Positions 22,724 to 28,462 of a DNA stretch of 28,462 nucleotides are shown here, one piece after another (the first letter of the stretch is position 1; each line of letters opens with the position of its first letter). The position numbers were made by a program, and so were the translations under genes. This stretch comes from CAZNHL01 sp964572965 (GTDB lineage: Bacteria > Bacteroidota > Bacteroidia > Cytophagales > UBA9547), in assembly GCA_964572965.1 (NCBI GenBank), contig CAZNHL010000060.1, positions 1 to 28,462 of the forward strand. The letters are read 5' to 3'. The notes below the pieces were generated by a model. The model saw only the letters and a program-made list of their open reading frames with translations, ran no database searches and was not told the DNA's origin.

Positions 22724-23806
22724 ATGACTAAGCTATTAACCACCATCTTACTTACATTGAACTCTCTGCTGTGTCTGGCTCAACAGAAGAGCAGTACCAA
22801 AATGAACATCAGAGTCTATGATGAAATCTATACTACCTTAAAGGAGAACTACCCACTTTTTAAATGCCGTAGTTATTATAACCTGGACTCAGCTTATCTG
22901 AAATACAAATCTCAGATTGTAACCAGTATAGATACTGAAGAATTAGGCAATTTCAGCTGCAAAATGATCTCAGAGCTTAACGATTTTCATGTCAGGCTTT
23001 ATGCCGGAAAGAATCGCTGCTATGCACTTAGTACTCCACTCAACTGGCATAAAATATTTCATTCAGATTCACTGCAAAAGGTTTTCTGGGCCAACAGTGA
23101 TCAAACACTCTATAAAGCAGGTTTCACTAAAATACAAAGCCGTTTTTTTGATGAGGGTCAGCCTATGATGAGGTATGCTAAATCTTCACAAATTGCTTAT
23201 CTCAACATTATACGCTTTGAGTTTAAATTCAGCCACAGAGTATCCCGCCAACATTCTGCACAAATAGCACTGCTGATCGACAGTCTTGTACAAGATTTCA
23301 AAGATTCAAAAGCACTGATTATTGACTTACGTTCTTGCATGGGAGGCAATCCGGAATATGGGGAAATCATTGCTAACAGACTTACCAAAGAGAAAAAAAC
23401 ATACTCTCTTAATCTTACTTTTAAAACAGCAAAAGACAGCCTCTCACCTGTGGAGCATTATATTCAACCACAGGGAAGAGATCAACTCAACATTCCTATC
23501 ATTGTGTTGACCAACAAAGTTGCACGAAGTGCTGCCGAACATTTTATATTGATGCTAAAACAAATTCCGGGTGTTTATATCATTGGAGAGCCTTCCTGGG
23601 GAGCATTTGCCAACAGTAAAACCCATACACTTCCTAATGGCTGGAAACTACAATACTCTACAGAAAAAGTATATGCCCCAAACGAACAAATTTATGAAGG
23701 TAAAGGAATTCCTGTCGACTTACCTATAGATAATTCATGGGATGATATTATCTCTCAAAATGACAAAGTAATATCTGCCGCTTTATTACACATCAAAAAC
23801 AAATGA
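22724..23806 (+). CDS. Exported S41-family serine peptidase
   Basis: A signal peptide (LLTTILLTLNSLLCLAQ) directs the protein out of the cytoplasm. A helical N-terminal part contains ELNDFHVRLYAG; its His matches the catalytic His of the tricorn/IRBP-type S41 branch (family DGHT). The core begins IAYLNIIRFEF and continues with LIIDLRSCMGGNPEYGEIIA and PIIVLTNKVARSAAEHFILM, where the Ser of RSAAE is the expected nucleophile. GEPSWGAFANSKTHTLPNGW completes the fold. The Lys of CtpA-type enzymes is not at its usual place and no PDZ domain is recognisable, again fitting the Ser/His branch. At 360 residues it seems complete. The stop overlaps the DUF3781 start (ATGA at 23803). Substrate unknown. 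Confidence 0.87.
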   Translation: MTKLLTTILLTLNSLLCLAQQKSSTKMNIRVYDEIYTTLKENYPLFKCRSYYNLDSAYLKYKSQIVTSIDTEELGNFSCKMISELNDFHVRLYAGKNRCYALSTPLNWHKIFHSDSLQKVFWANSDQTLYKAGFTKIQSRFFDEGQPMMRYAKSSQIAYLNIIRFEFKFSHRVSRQHSAQIALLIDSLVQDFKDSKALIIDLRSCMGGNPEYGEIIANRLTKEKKTYSLNLTFKTAKDSLSPVEHYIQPQGRDQLNIPIIVLTNKVARSAAEHFILMLKQIPGVYIIGEPSWGAFANSKTHTLPNGWKLQYSTEKVYAPNEQIYEGKGIPVDLPIDNSWDDIISQNDKVISAALLHIKNK

Positions 23807-24063
23807 CCCCAAAATCAGAAATACTCAACAAGATTTGCTACACAGAACTTGTCTACGACAGGATAAACAAAAAACTGAATAGCAAATATTCAAAATCAGA
23901 AATTGAATCAATACTTCTTGGTATCCTGAAAGACACTTCTGAAATTTCTTTTCAAAAGGTTGGCAAGAATTTCTATGTTTTGAATACAGAAAACAACATC
24001 AGAATAACAATCAATTCTAATACCTTTAGGATTATCACTGTTGACCGTATTCACAAATCCTGA
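23803..24063 (+). CDS. DUF3781 family small protein
   Basis: The 86-residue protein is recognisable as DUF3781 from ILNKICYTELVYDRINKKLN, the EIESILLGILKDT helix and the closing NIRITINSNTFRIITVDRIH. It is a small cytoplasmic domain with a helical first half and beta-rich second half, no signal peptide and no cysteine or histidine cluster. Function is unknown; such genes are often found alone or next to acetyltransferases and regulators. Its ATG overlaps the S41 peptidase stop by 4 nt, and the next gene begins 4 nt after its stop, so three genes with very different predicted locations (envelope, cytoplasm, membrane) share one transcript. Confidence 0.82.
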   Translation: MTPKSEILNKICYTELVYDRINKKLNSKYSKSEIESILLGILKDTSEISFQKVGKNFYVLNTENNIRITINSNTFRIITVDRIHKS

Positions 24064-24067
24064 TAAA

Positions 24068-24471
24068 ATGCCGCAGAGACTAAGCCCGAATCAACTTTTT
24101 TTAATAGATAGTTTAGGAGCACTAGTGTCTGCCTTACTATTAGGATTAGTCCTGAGCAGATTTGAAGCCACTTTTGGAATGCCACAAAAGGTCTTATATT
24201 TTCTATCCTTCATTGCAGGCCTTTTTTCCCTTTACTCATTTTTGTGCTTTTGGCGCATAACAGAAAACCCTAAACCATATCTGAGGGTTATTGCAATTGC
24301 AAACCTCGTCTATTCTTGCCTCACGGCCGGGGTGCTTATTTACCTGTATCATCAAATAACTATTTCAGGATTCATCTATTTTACACTCGAACTTGCCGTN
24401 NNNNNNNNNTAATAATTATTCAGGCAATCACTGAATTACAAACAACCTCATTTGAAGAAAGACAGTCCTGA
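24068..24471 (+). CDS. Four-helix membrane protein (continues past a 10-N gap)
   Basis: I do not recognise this family. Four hydrophobic helices are visible, with starts at about residues 10, 42, 74 and 100 (LIDSLGALVSALLLGLVLSR; VLYFLSFIAGLFSLYSFLCF). With the ten N taken literally the frame would stop at 24410. If the bases flanking the run are joined at their shared T, the frame runs on through VIIIQAITELQTTSFEERQS to TGA at 24469-24471. This completes the fourth helix and gives about 130 residues. That joined version is reported here. ATG 24068 is 4 nt after the DUF3781 stop; an earlier in-frame ATG at 24041 would overlap it. Last gene of the peptidase operon. Confidence 0.65.
24400..24409. 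other. Assembly gap (10 N) in the four-helix membrane protein gene
   Basis: The frame is kept only if the true insert is 2 bases modulo 3, or if the flanks overlap by one base (CCGT and TAAT sharing T). With the ten N as drawn, a stop follows at once in the middle of a membrane helix. The run is therefore probably not 10 bases long in the genome. Confidence 0.8.
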
Positions 24472-24583
24472 TACAATTACGCCCCTACGGTACAATGCAA
24501 CAAATTCCCAGATATCCATCCGCATAACCGAAAAAGGTTTTAAATTCGAATGATTAACACAAAAAGGCTTTTAATTACCTGTT

Positions 24584-25381
24584 ATGGATGTTAGCCAATC
24601 GGAACTACGGACCGTCAATGTAACACGATATGTCACTCCGCTGCGTGAAGGTGGCTCATTGCCAGCCATCATAGAAGCAGACGACGATTTTCTTTATGTA
24701 CTCAAATTTCGCGGTGCCGGACAAGGTGTAAAAGCGCTTATTGCCGAACTAATCACCTCAGAAATCACTAAAATACTAGGACTGCGCATGCCTGAAATGG
24801 TATTTGCTATTCTTGATCCCATACTAAGTAAAACAGAAGGAGACGAAGAAATACAGGATTTATTGCGCGCCAGTGGCGGGCTCAATCTTGGCGTCCATTA
24901 CCTGAGCAGTGCCATCACTTTTGATCCGCTTGTAACAACGGTCGACGCAAAAACTGCTTCTCAGATTCTTTGGCTGGATTCTCTTGTGACCAATGTTGAC
25001 CGTACAGCCCGCAATACCAATATGCTTATCTGGCATAAAGAACTGTGGCTGATCGATCATGGTGCGGCACTCTACTTCCACCACACCTGGGACAACTGGC
25101 AGGAACAAGCATTAAAACCATTTCCGCAGGTAAAAGACCATGTGCTTTTGCGCCAGGCAACAGAAATGGAAGCCGTAAACACTGACTTCAGGAATAAGCT
25201 GACCAATGCACATATCAGAGCCATAGTAGCAATGATCCCGGACGAATGGCTCACTGCTGATACCATTGACGAAACTGCCGAAGACCGTCGTAAAGTGTAT
25301 GCAGGCTTTTTAGAAACCCGCCTTGCCAATTCAGAAACATTTGTAAAAGATGCCAACAATGCCAGAGAAGCACTTATTTGA
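24584..25381 (+). CDS. HipA-like kinase
   Basis: This is a compact protein of the HipA-like kinase fold (265 residues against about 440 for classical HipA, and without the HipA N-terminal domain). SLPAIIEADDDFLYVLKFRG with Lys41 and GAGQG form the nucleotide-binding start. LDSLVTNVDRTARNTNMLIW carries the catalytic Asp139 and Asn144, and LWLIDHGAAL the metal-binding Asp158, so the active-site residues appear intact. The protein is soluble, and its substrate is unknown; classical HipA phosphorylates glutamyl-tRNA synthetase. It overlaps the following DUF3037 gene by 32 nt, a pairing known from other bacteria. GC content is visibly higher than in the genes on either side, suggesting recent transfer. 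Upstream (24472-24583) I see TAAATTCG, one mismatch from a -7 box, and no gene. Confidence 0.87.
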   Translation: MDVSQSELRTVNVTRYVTPLREGGSLPAIIEADDDFLYVLKFRGAGQGVKALIAELITSEITKILGLRMPEMVFAILDPILSKTEGDEEIQDLLRASGGLNLGVHYLSSAITFDPLVTTVDAKTASQILWLDSLVTNVDRTARNTNMLIWHKELWLIDHGAALYFHHTWDNWQEQALKPFPQVKDHVLLRQATEMEAVNTDFRNKLTNAHIRAIVAMIPDEWLTADTIDETAEDRRKVYAGFLETRLANSETFVKDANNAREALI

Positions 25382-25742
25382 GTACGCCGTCATCAGAGTG
25401 ATGCCACGGGTGGAACGCGAAGAGTTTCTGAATGTAGGCGTCATCGTATTTTGTTCGTCACAAAAATTCCTCCAGGTAAAATATCAGTTGGATGAAAAAC
25501 GCCTGCATTGCCTGTATGACAAACTGGATGTGAACGAAGTCAAAGACTACCTTCAGTCCATCGTAAAAATCTGCGCCGGAGCAGCAGAAGGTGGCACCAT
25601 TGGGCAATTTCCGATTGCCTCCCGTTTCCGTTGGCTCACAGCTACACGCAGTACCACCGTGCAGGCATCTAAAGTCCACCCGGGCCTCTGCATTGACCCG
25701 CAAAAAACGCTGGACAGATTGTATTGTGAATTGGTCTTGTAA
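25350..25742 (+). CDS. DUF3037 family protein, partner of the HipA-like kinase
   Basis: The 130-residue protein shows the DUF3037 pattern: FEYAVIRVMPRVEREEFLNV, GVIVFCSSQKFL, and the closing SRFRWLTATRSTTVQASKVHPG. It is soluble, without signal or membrane segments. Candidate starts are ATG 25350 and ATG 25359 (MPEKHLFEY); both overlap the kinase gene, so translation is coupled. DUF3037 genes recur beside HipA-like kinases, but their role is not established; antitoxin, substrate or adaptor are all possible. GC content is high like that of the kinase gene (32 of 60 bases in 25561-25620). No terminator hairpin is obvious in the 250 nt that follow. Confidence 0.87.
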   Translation: MPTMPEKHLFEYAVIRVMPRVEREEFLNVGVIVFCSSQKFLQVKYQLDEKRLHCLYDKLDVNEVKDYLQSIVKICAGAAEGGTIGQFPIASRFRWLTATRSTTVQASKVHPGLCIDPQKTLDRLYCELVL

Positions 25743-25916
25743 AAATTAACCCTACGTTGGCTTATTTTGAAGCTCCATTCGTCTTTCAATTAGAAGAAGG
25801 TAATAGTAACAGACTGCATTAATTATTCTTACTCTATTGCTATCTGGTAAAGTCCTGATATTTAAATGGAACAGCAGACATTGAAAGGAATTACAACTTT
25901 GCTATGGAGAGTTCAA

Positions 25917-25949
25917 TTGCCCGAATACACTATACCACTTTTATCTTTA
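25917..25949 (+). promoter_or_regulatory. Candidate promoter for the acyltransferase gene
   Basis: TTG at 25917-25919 and TATCTTTA at 25942-25949 (one mismatch to TAnnTTTG) are 22 bp apart, within the range seen in the phylum. The start codon is 44 nt downstream of the box. Confidence 0.4.
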
Positions 25950-25992
25950 CAAGAAAAGTAGCTAATTTTAACGTTCCTAGCTAATCACATTC

Positions 25993-27153
25993 ATGACAAA
26001 AGTATACTTCCCCAATTTAAATGGAGTAAGGTTTCTGGCAGTACTTATAGTTATAATAAGCCATATAGAGCAAATTAAACACTTTCAGGGTTTGGATAAC
26101 CTCTGGACCGACATACCTTCTCTGGGAAAAGCAGGACATACCGGTGTCATTTTATTTTTCGTATTAAGTGGTTTTCTGATTACTTACCTTTTATTAGTTG
26201 AAGAAGAGCAGACACAAACAATTGCCATAAAAGATTTTTACATCAGACGCCTGTTAAGAATCTGGCCTTTGTACTATTTAGTGATAGCATTAAGCTTTTT
26301 AGCACTTCCTCATATCCCGTTTTTTCATATTAATGAACTCTCGGACAATGTATTCTCTAACTGGATCCCCAAAATCACCCTTTTTCTGCTTTTTTTCCCT
26401 AATATAGCTTTAGTCATGTATTCACCGGTAGCTTATGTGAGCCAAACCTGGTCTGTAGGTGTAGAAGAACAATTCTATTTATTCTGGCCGGTATTAATGA
26501 AAAAGTGCAAAAATAAAGCAATACTTTTGGGCACAGCTACCATAGGGTATTATCTTTTAGACCAGACAATATTTCCCTTTGTTGAAAAAAACATATACTG
26601 GAATCCTTCCTTGGAAATTATTAGTGAAATAGTTACCGGCATGCACATTGACTGCCTTGCTATGGGAGGAGTATTTGCATTTTTGTACCACAAAAAACAC
26701 CCTATTGTTCAACTATTGTATTACAAACCTTTGCAGCTAATCGTATTCCCCTTAACATTACTTTTATTGTTCCTCGGAGTAGACCTTCCATACATAAATG
26801 AAGTTTACAGCATCCTCTTTGGTATTATTATTTTAAACCTTGCCACAAACCCCAAGGTAATCATCAACCTGGAAATACAGCCACTGAAGTTTCTTGGAAA
26901 AATATCATATGGCTTATACATGTACCACGTTATAGCAATTGCAATATCCCTTAAACTTTTAAGCTATATATCAATCACTAACTGGATTATTCAGTATGCT
27001 CTTAGCATAGGATTATCAGTCTTGATTTCAACAATATCATACAATTATCTTGAAAGTTATTTTATCAGAAAAAAGCTCAGATTTTCAAAAATTATCAGTG
27101 GAGAGAATGTGCACGAAAATGCCGGTAAAAAGCCAGAGAATGCTTTAGTATAG
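25993..27153 (+). CDS. Acyltransferase-3 family integral membrane protein (OafA/NodX type)
   Basis: This polytopic inner-membrane acyltransferase, about ten helices in 386 residues, would transfer an acyl (often acetyl) group to a cell-surface glycan such as O-antigen, capsule or peptidoglycan. The opening FPNLNGVRFLAVLIVIISHI has the invariant Arg and the catalytic-type His at the end of helix 1. GHTGVILFFVLSGFLITYLL and FYIRRLLRIWPLYYLV are the other hallmark motifs, followed by QTWSVGVEEQFYLFWPVL. The last segment, FLGKISYGLYMYHVIAIAIS, is also typical. No periplasmic SGNH domain is fused. It is alone, with a candidate promoter upstream; no glycan-synthesis cluster is visible in the window, so the acceptor is unknown. 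AT content is back to the local average. Confidence 0.93.
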   Translation: MTKVYFPNLNGVRFLAVLIVIISHIEQIKHFQGLDNLWTDIPSLGKAGHTGVILFFVLSGFLITYLLLVEEEQTQTIAIKDFYIRRLLRIWPLYYLVIALSFLALPHIPFFHINELSDNVFSNWIPKITLFLLFFPNIALVMYSPVAYVSQTWSVGVEEQFYLFWPVLMKKCKNKAILLGTATIGYYLLDQTIFPFVEKNIYWNPSLEIISEIVTGMHIDCLAMGGVFAFLYHKKHPIVQLLYYKPLQLIVFPLTLLLLFLGVDLPYINEVYSILFGIIILNLATNPKVIINLEIQPLKFLGKISYGLYMYHVIAIAISLKLLSYISITNWIIQYALSIGLSVLISTISYNYLESYFIRKKLRFSKIISGENVHENAGKKPENALV

Positions 27154-27213
27154 TTTTCTTTCCGGATAAGAAACATTTACCAGTATTATATATACACTCC
27201 AACAACTACTAAA

Positions 27214-27678
27214 ATGTATTCAATATTACTGCCACTGCATTCATTAGTTCGCTGGTTTGTATTAGCAAGTTTGCTTTTTGCAATTTTCAGAGCTTATAAA
27301 GGCTGGTTTTCAAACGCCGCCTTTTCCACATTTGACAATGCTTTAAGACATTGGACAGCAACCATTGTCCACATTCAGCTTATGCTCGGACTTACTCTCT
27401 ATTATATAAGCCCGATCATTGATTATTTCCTGCATCACTTCAAAGAGGCTGTTCACCAGAGAGATATCCGTTTTTTTGGAATGGAACATAGTTTAATGAT
27501 GCTCACAGCTATTATTGTTATCAGCATCGGTTCAGCAAAAGCAAAGCGCAAACAAACAGATAGGGAGAAATTTAAGACGATGGCTGTTTGGTTTACAATC
27601 GGTCTTTTAATTATCTTATCCTCTATCCCATGGTCATTCTGGCCATTTGCAAGCAGGCCCAATTTCAGACCTTTTTAG
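27214..27678 (+). CDS. Four-helix membrane protein, cytochrome-b-like
   Basis: The 154-residue protein has four membrane helices and conserved-looking histidines near their ends: PLHSLVRWFVLASLLFAI (helix 1, His9), HWTATIVHIQLMLGLTLYYI (helix 2, His46 and His53) and GMEHSLMMLTAIIVISIG (helix 3, His92), then SKAK-type basic loops and FTIGLLIILSSIPWSFWPF. This layout is frequent in Bacteroidota genomes, where such proteins are often labelled cytochrome b; the histidines could ligate haem. That label is from memory and unproven. No redox partner genes adjoin. Start ATG 27214 has A-rich sequence but no Shine-Dalgarno site. It is 60 nt after the acyltransferase stop and may be cotranscribed with it or the next gene. 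Confidence 0.78.
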   Translation: MYSILLPLHSLVRWFVLASLLFAIFRAYKGWFSNAAFSTFDNALRHWTATIVHIQLMLGLTLYYISPIIDYFLHHFKEAVHQRDIRFFGMEHSLMMLTAIIVISIGSAKAKRKQTDREKFKTMAVWFTIGLLIILSSIPWSFWPFASRPNFRPF

Positions 27679-27757
27679 ATGTCCGGCATTACCCAGACAT
27701 TCATCACGACTTTAGGCTTGGAGATAAAATGTATCATACAACTATTTCCAGTAGTAA

Positions 27758-28186
27758 ATGAAAGCCCCCTTTATTCTTAAGTTATTAATCACCCTGATCG
27801 GTTCTACTTTAAGTATACTAATCTCTCTGGAACTATTCCAGGACATTACCCGTCAAAGTGCATTTAATCCCGGAGAAATCATTTGCGATTTAATAGTTAT
27901 AACTGCTTCAATTGGTTTGATTTTCAGAAAAATCATTGGCTGGATAATCGTACAAACACTTCTTATTGCAGGTCTATTGCAGGCATTATTAGAAACCTAT
28001 TTCATGAACAAGCCTGCTTTCCCGGCACAATTATTTACCTTGATATGCTTTGGCTTAGCTATTATTTTTCTAAACCTTCAGTTGACATTAGAATTATTTA
28101 ATATCAACAAAAAGCAAAAGCAATTAGCGTATACTATAATTTTAGTACTTGTTCTTACAGGACTATACTATTTCAATTTTATGTAA
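27758..28186 (+). CDS. Four-helix membrane protein of unknown function
   Basis: I do not recognise this 142-residue protein. Hydrophobic helices lie near residues 5-25, 43-58, 62-82, 90-108 and 122-140, with short polar loops (FQDITRQSAFNPGE; NINKKQKQ). There is no signal peptide and no obvious catalytic motif. It ends with a hydrophobic tail (ILVLVLTGLYYFNFM) directly before the stop. It starts 79 nt after the cytochrome-b-like gene with no terminator between, so the two may share a transcript. Base composition is AT-rich like its neighbours. An overlapping open frame at 27883-28101 on the same strand is a shadow. Confidence 0.75.
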   Translation: MKAPFILKLLITLIGSTLSILISLELFQDITRQSAFNPGEIICDLIVITASIGLIFRKIIGWIIVQTLLIAGLLQALLETYFMNKPAFPAQLFTLICFGLAIIFLNLQLTLELFNINKKQKQLAYTIILVLVLTGLYYFNFM

Positions 28187-28191
28187 AAATA

Positions 28192-28317
28192 TCAAGACAA
28201 ACTTGCCAGTGCAAACTCCAACGAAGCAGTAAAGTTGATCTGCCCCAGCTTATTGCTCTCAAAAATAAAATCTTTGATACTTTTACCTGAGTAATTGAAG
28301 TCCCATCTAGCGCAAGT
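28192..28317 (-). pseudogene. Coding remnant without a start codon
   Basis: On the minus strand a frame reads from just after an in-frame TAA (28318-28320) to a TGA at 28192-28194: about 41 codons containing RWDFNYSGKSIKDFIF and ending FALASLS. The sequence has a protein-like residue mix (N, K, S, aromatic spacing) but no ATG, so it looks like the 3' end of a lost gene. I cannot name the family. The hairpin at 28309-28339 overlaps its left end. It could also be a chance open frame. Confidence 0.35.
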
Positions 28318-28339
28318 TTAACGAAGTGTAACTTGTGCT
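28309..28339. repeat. Imperfect inverted repeat near the right edge
   Basis: AGCGCAAGTT (28309-28318) and AACTTGTGCT (28330-28339) pair at 10 positions, one of them G-T in RNA, around an 11-nt loop. It overlaps the 5' end of a coding remnant, so it could be part of a mobile-element end or a REP-like palindrome. Copies elsewhere cannot be checked here. Confidence 0.4.
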
Positions 28340-28418
28340 GAAAACAACCAATCAATCTCTACTCACATAAGCTGCAAGCTTAACAAAAAACTGGTCCAAG
28401 TTGGCTACGCTAACCTCA

Positions 28419-28426
28419 TATCTTTG
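28419..28426 (+). promoter_or_regulatory. -7 promoter box pointing out of the window
   Basis: TATCTTTG fits TAnnTTTG exactly. A TTG at 28401-28403 is 15 bp upstream, closer than usual for -33. A transcript would start near 28433 and serve a gene beyond the right edge. Confidence 0.4.
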
Positions 28427-28462
28427 TATAGTTAATAAAAAGTACAAATTTTGAGATAACAG

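Noticed and set aside
24500..24583. Small AACC/GGTT hairpin upstream of the HipA-like kinase as an operator
   Set aside because: The stem is only 4 bp with an A-rich loop and is easily expected by chance in this composition.
1..28462. CRISPR arrays, tRNA or rRNA genes, intact insertion sequences
   Set aside because: No regularly spaced direct repeats with unique spacers, no cloverleaf with a T-loop GTTCGA-type core, no rRNA-like tracts and no complete transposase were found by reading both strands.

Overview
The window comes from a member of the Bacteroidota, probably a Chitinophagales/Sphingobacteriales-type organism. The evidence is the low GC, the near absence of Shine-Dalgarno sequences, several exact matches to the Bacteroidota -7 promoter box TAnnTTTG (7465, 11008, 18346, 28419), exported proteins with a Gln at or just after the cleavage site, LytS/LytTR two-component genes, and the gene families DUF4159, DUF3037 and DUF3781. 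Three runs of exactly 10 N mark scaffold joins in a draft assembly; at least one is a false gap that splits a gene. No rRNA, tRNA, CRISPR array or intact insertion sequence was seen.

Layout. 1-72: possible 3' end of a gene. 161-203: helically phased TAAT array, upstream of a complete RND efflux operon (adaptor, permease, outer-membrane channel; 437-6169) closed by a strong terminator. 6284-6952: small membrane protein. 6953-7665: long intergenic region with a 21-bp perfect hairpin, a cluster of ACATAG/CTATGT motifs flanked by a 34-nt direct repeat, then a promoter and structured leader for a CsdA/DeaD-type RNA helicase (7666-9408). 9572-10946: rsmE plus a DUF4159 gene. 11069-11830: fatty acid desaturase. 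12001-12630: unknown.

12637-18320 is the most unusual part. A minus-strand operon encodes a canonical LytS-type histidine kinase, a partner whose phospho-accepting His is replaced by Pro and whose ATP-binding boxes are gone, and a LytTR response regulator. A second kinase/pseudokinase pair lies 0.9 kb further on, without its own regulator. Both pairs have the same ATGA overlap, and both are preceded at the same distance by a non-coding block of 157 nt that aligns without gaps at about 69% identity. Two small plus-strand envelope proteins lie between the pairs. I read this as a duplicated, probably hetero-oligomeric sensor system feeding one regulator.

18398-21559: envelope genes (polysaccharide deacetylase, a methyltransferase with a signal peptide, an FGE-like lipobox-less exported protein). 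21583-24471: PaiB-like flavoprotein, GNAT acetyltransferase, S41 peptidase, DUF3781, small membrane protein. 24584-25742: HipA-like kinase plus DUF3037 pair, with higher GC than its surroundings. 25993-28186: acyltransferase and two small membrane proteins. The right end has a coding remnant, a hairpin and a promoter pointing out of the window.
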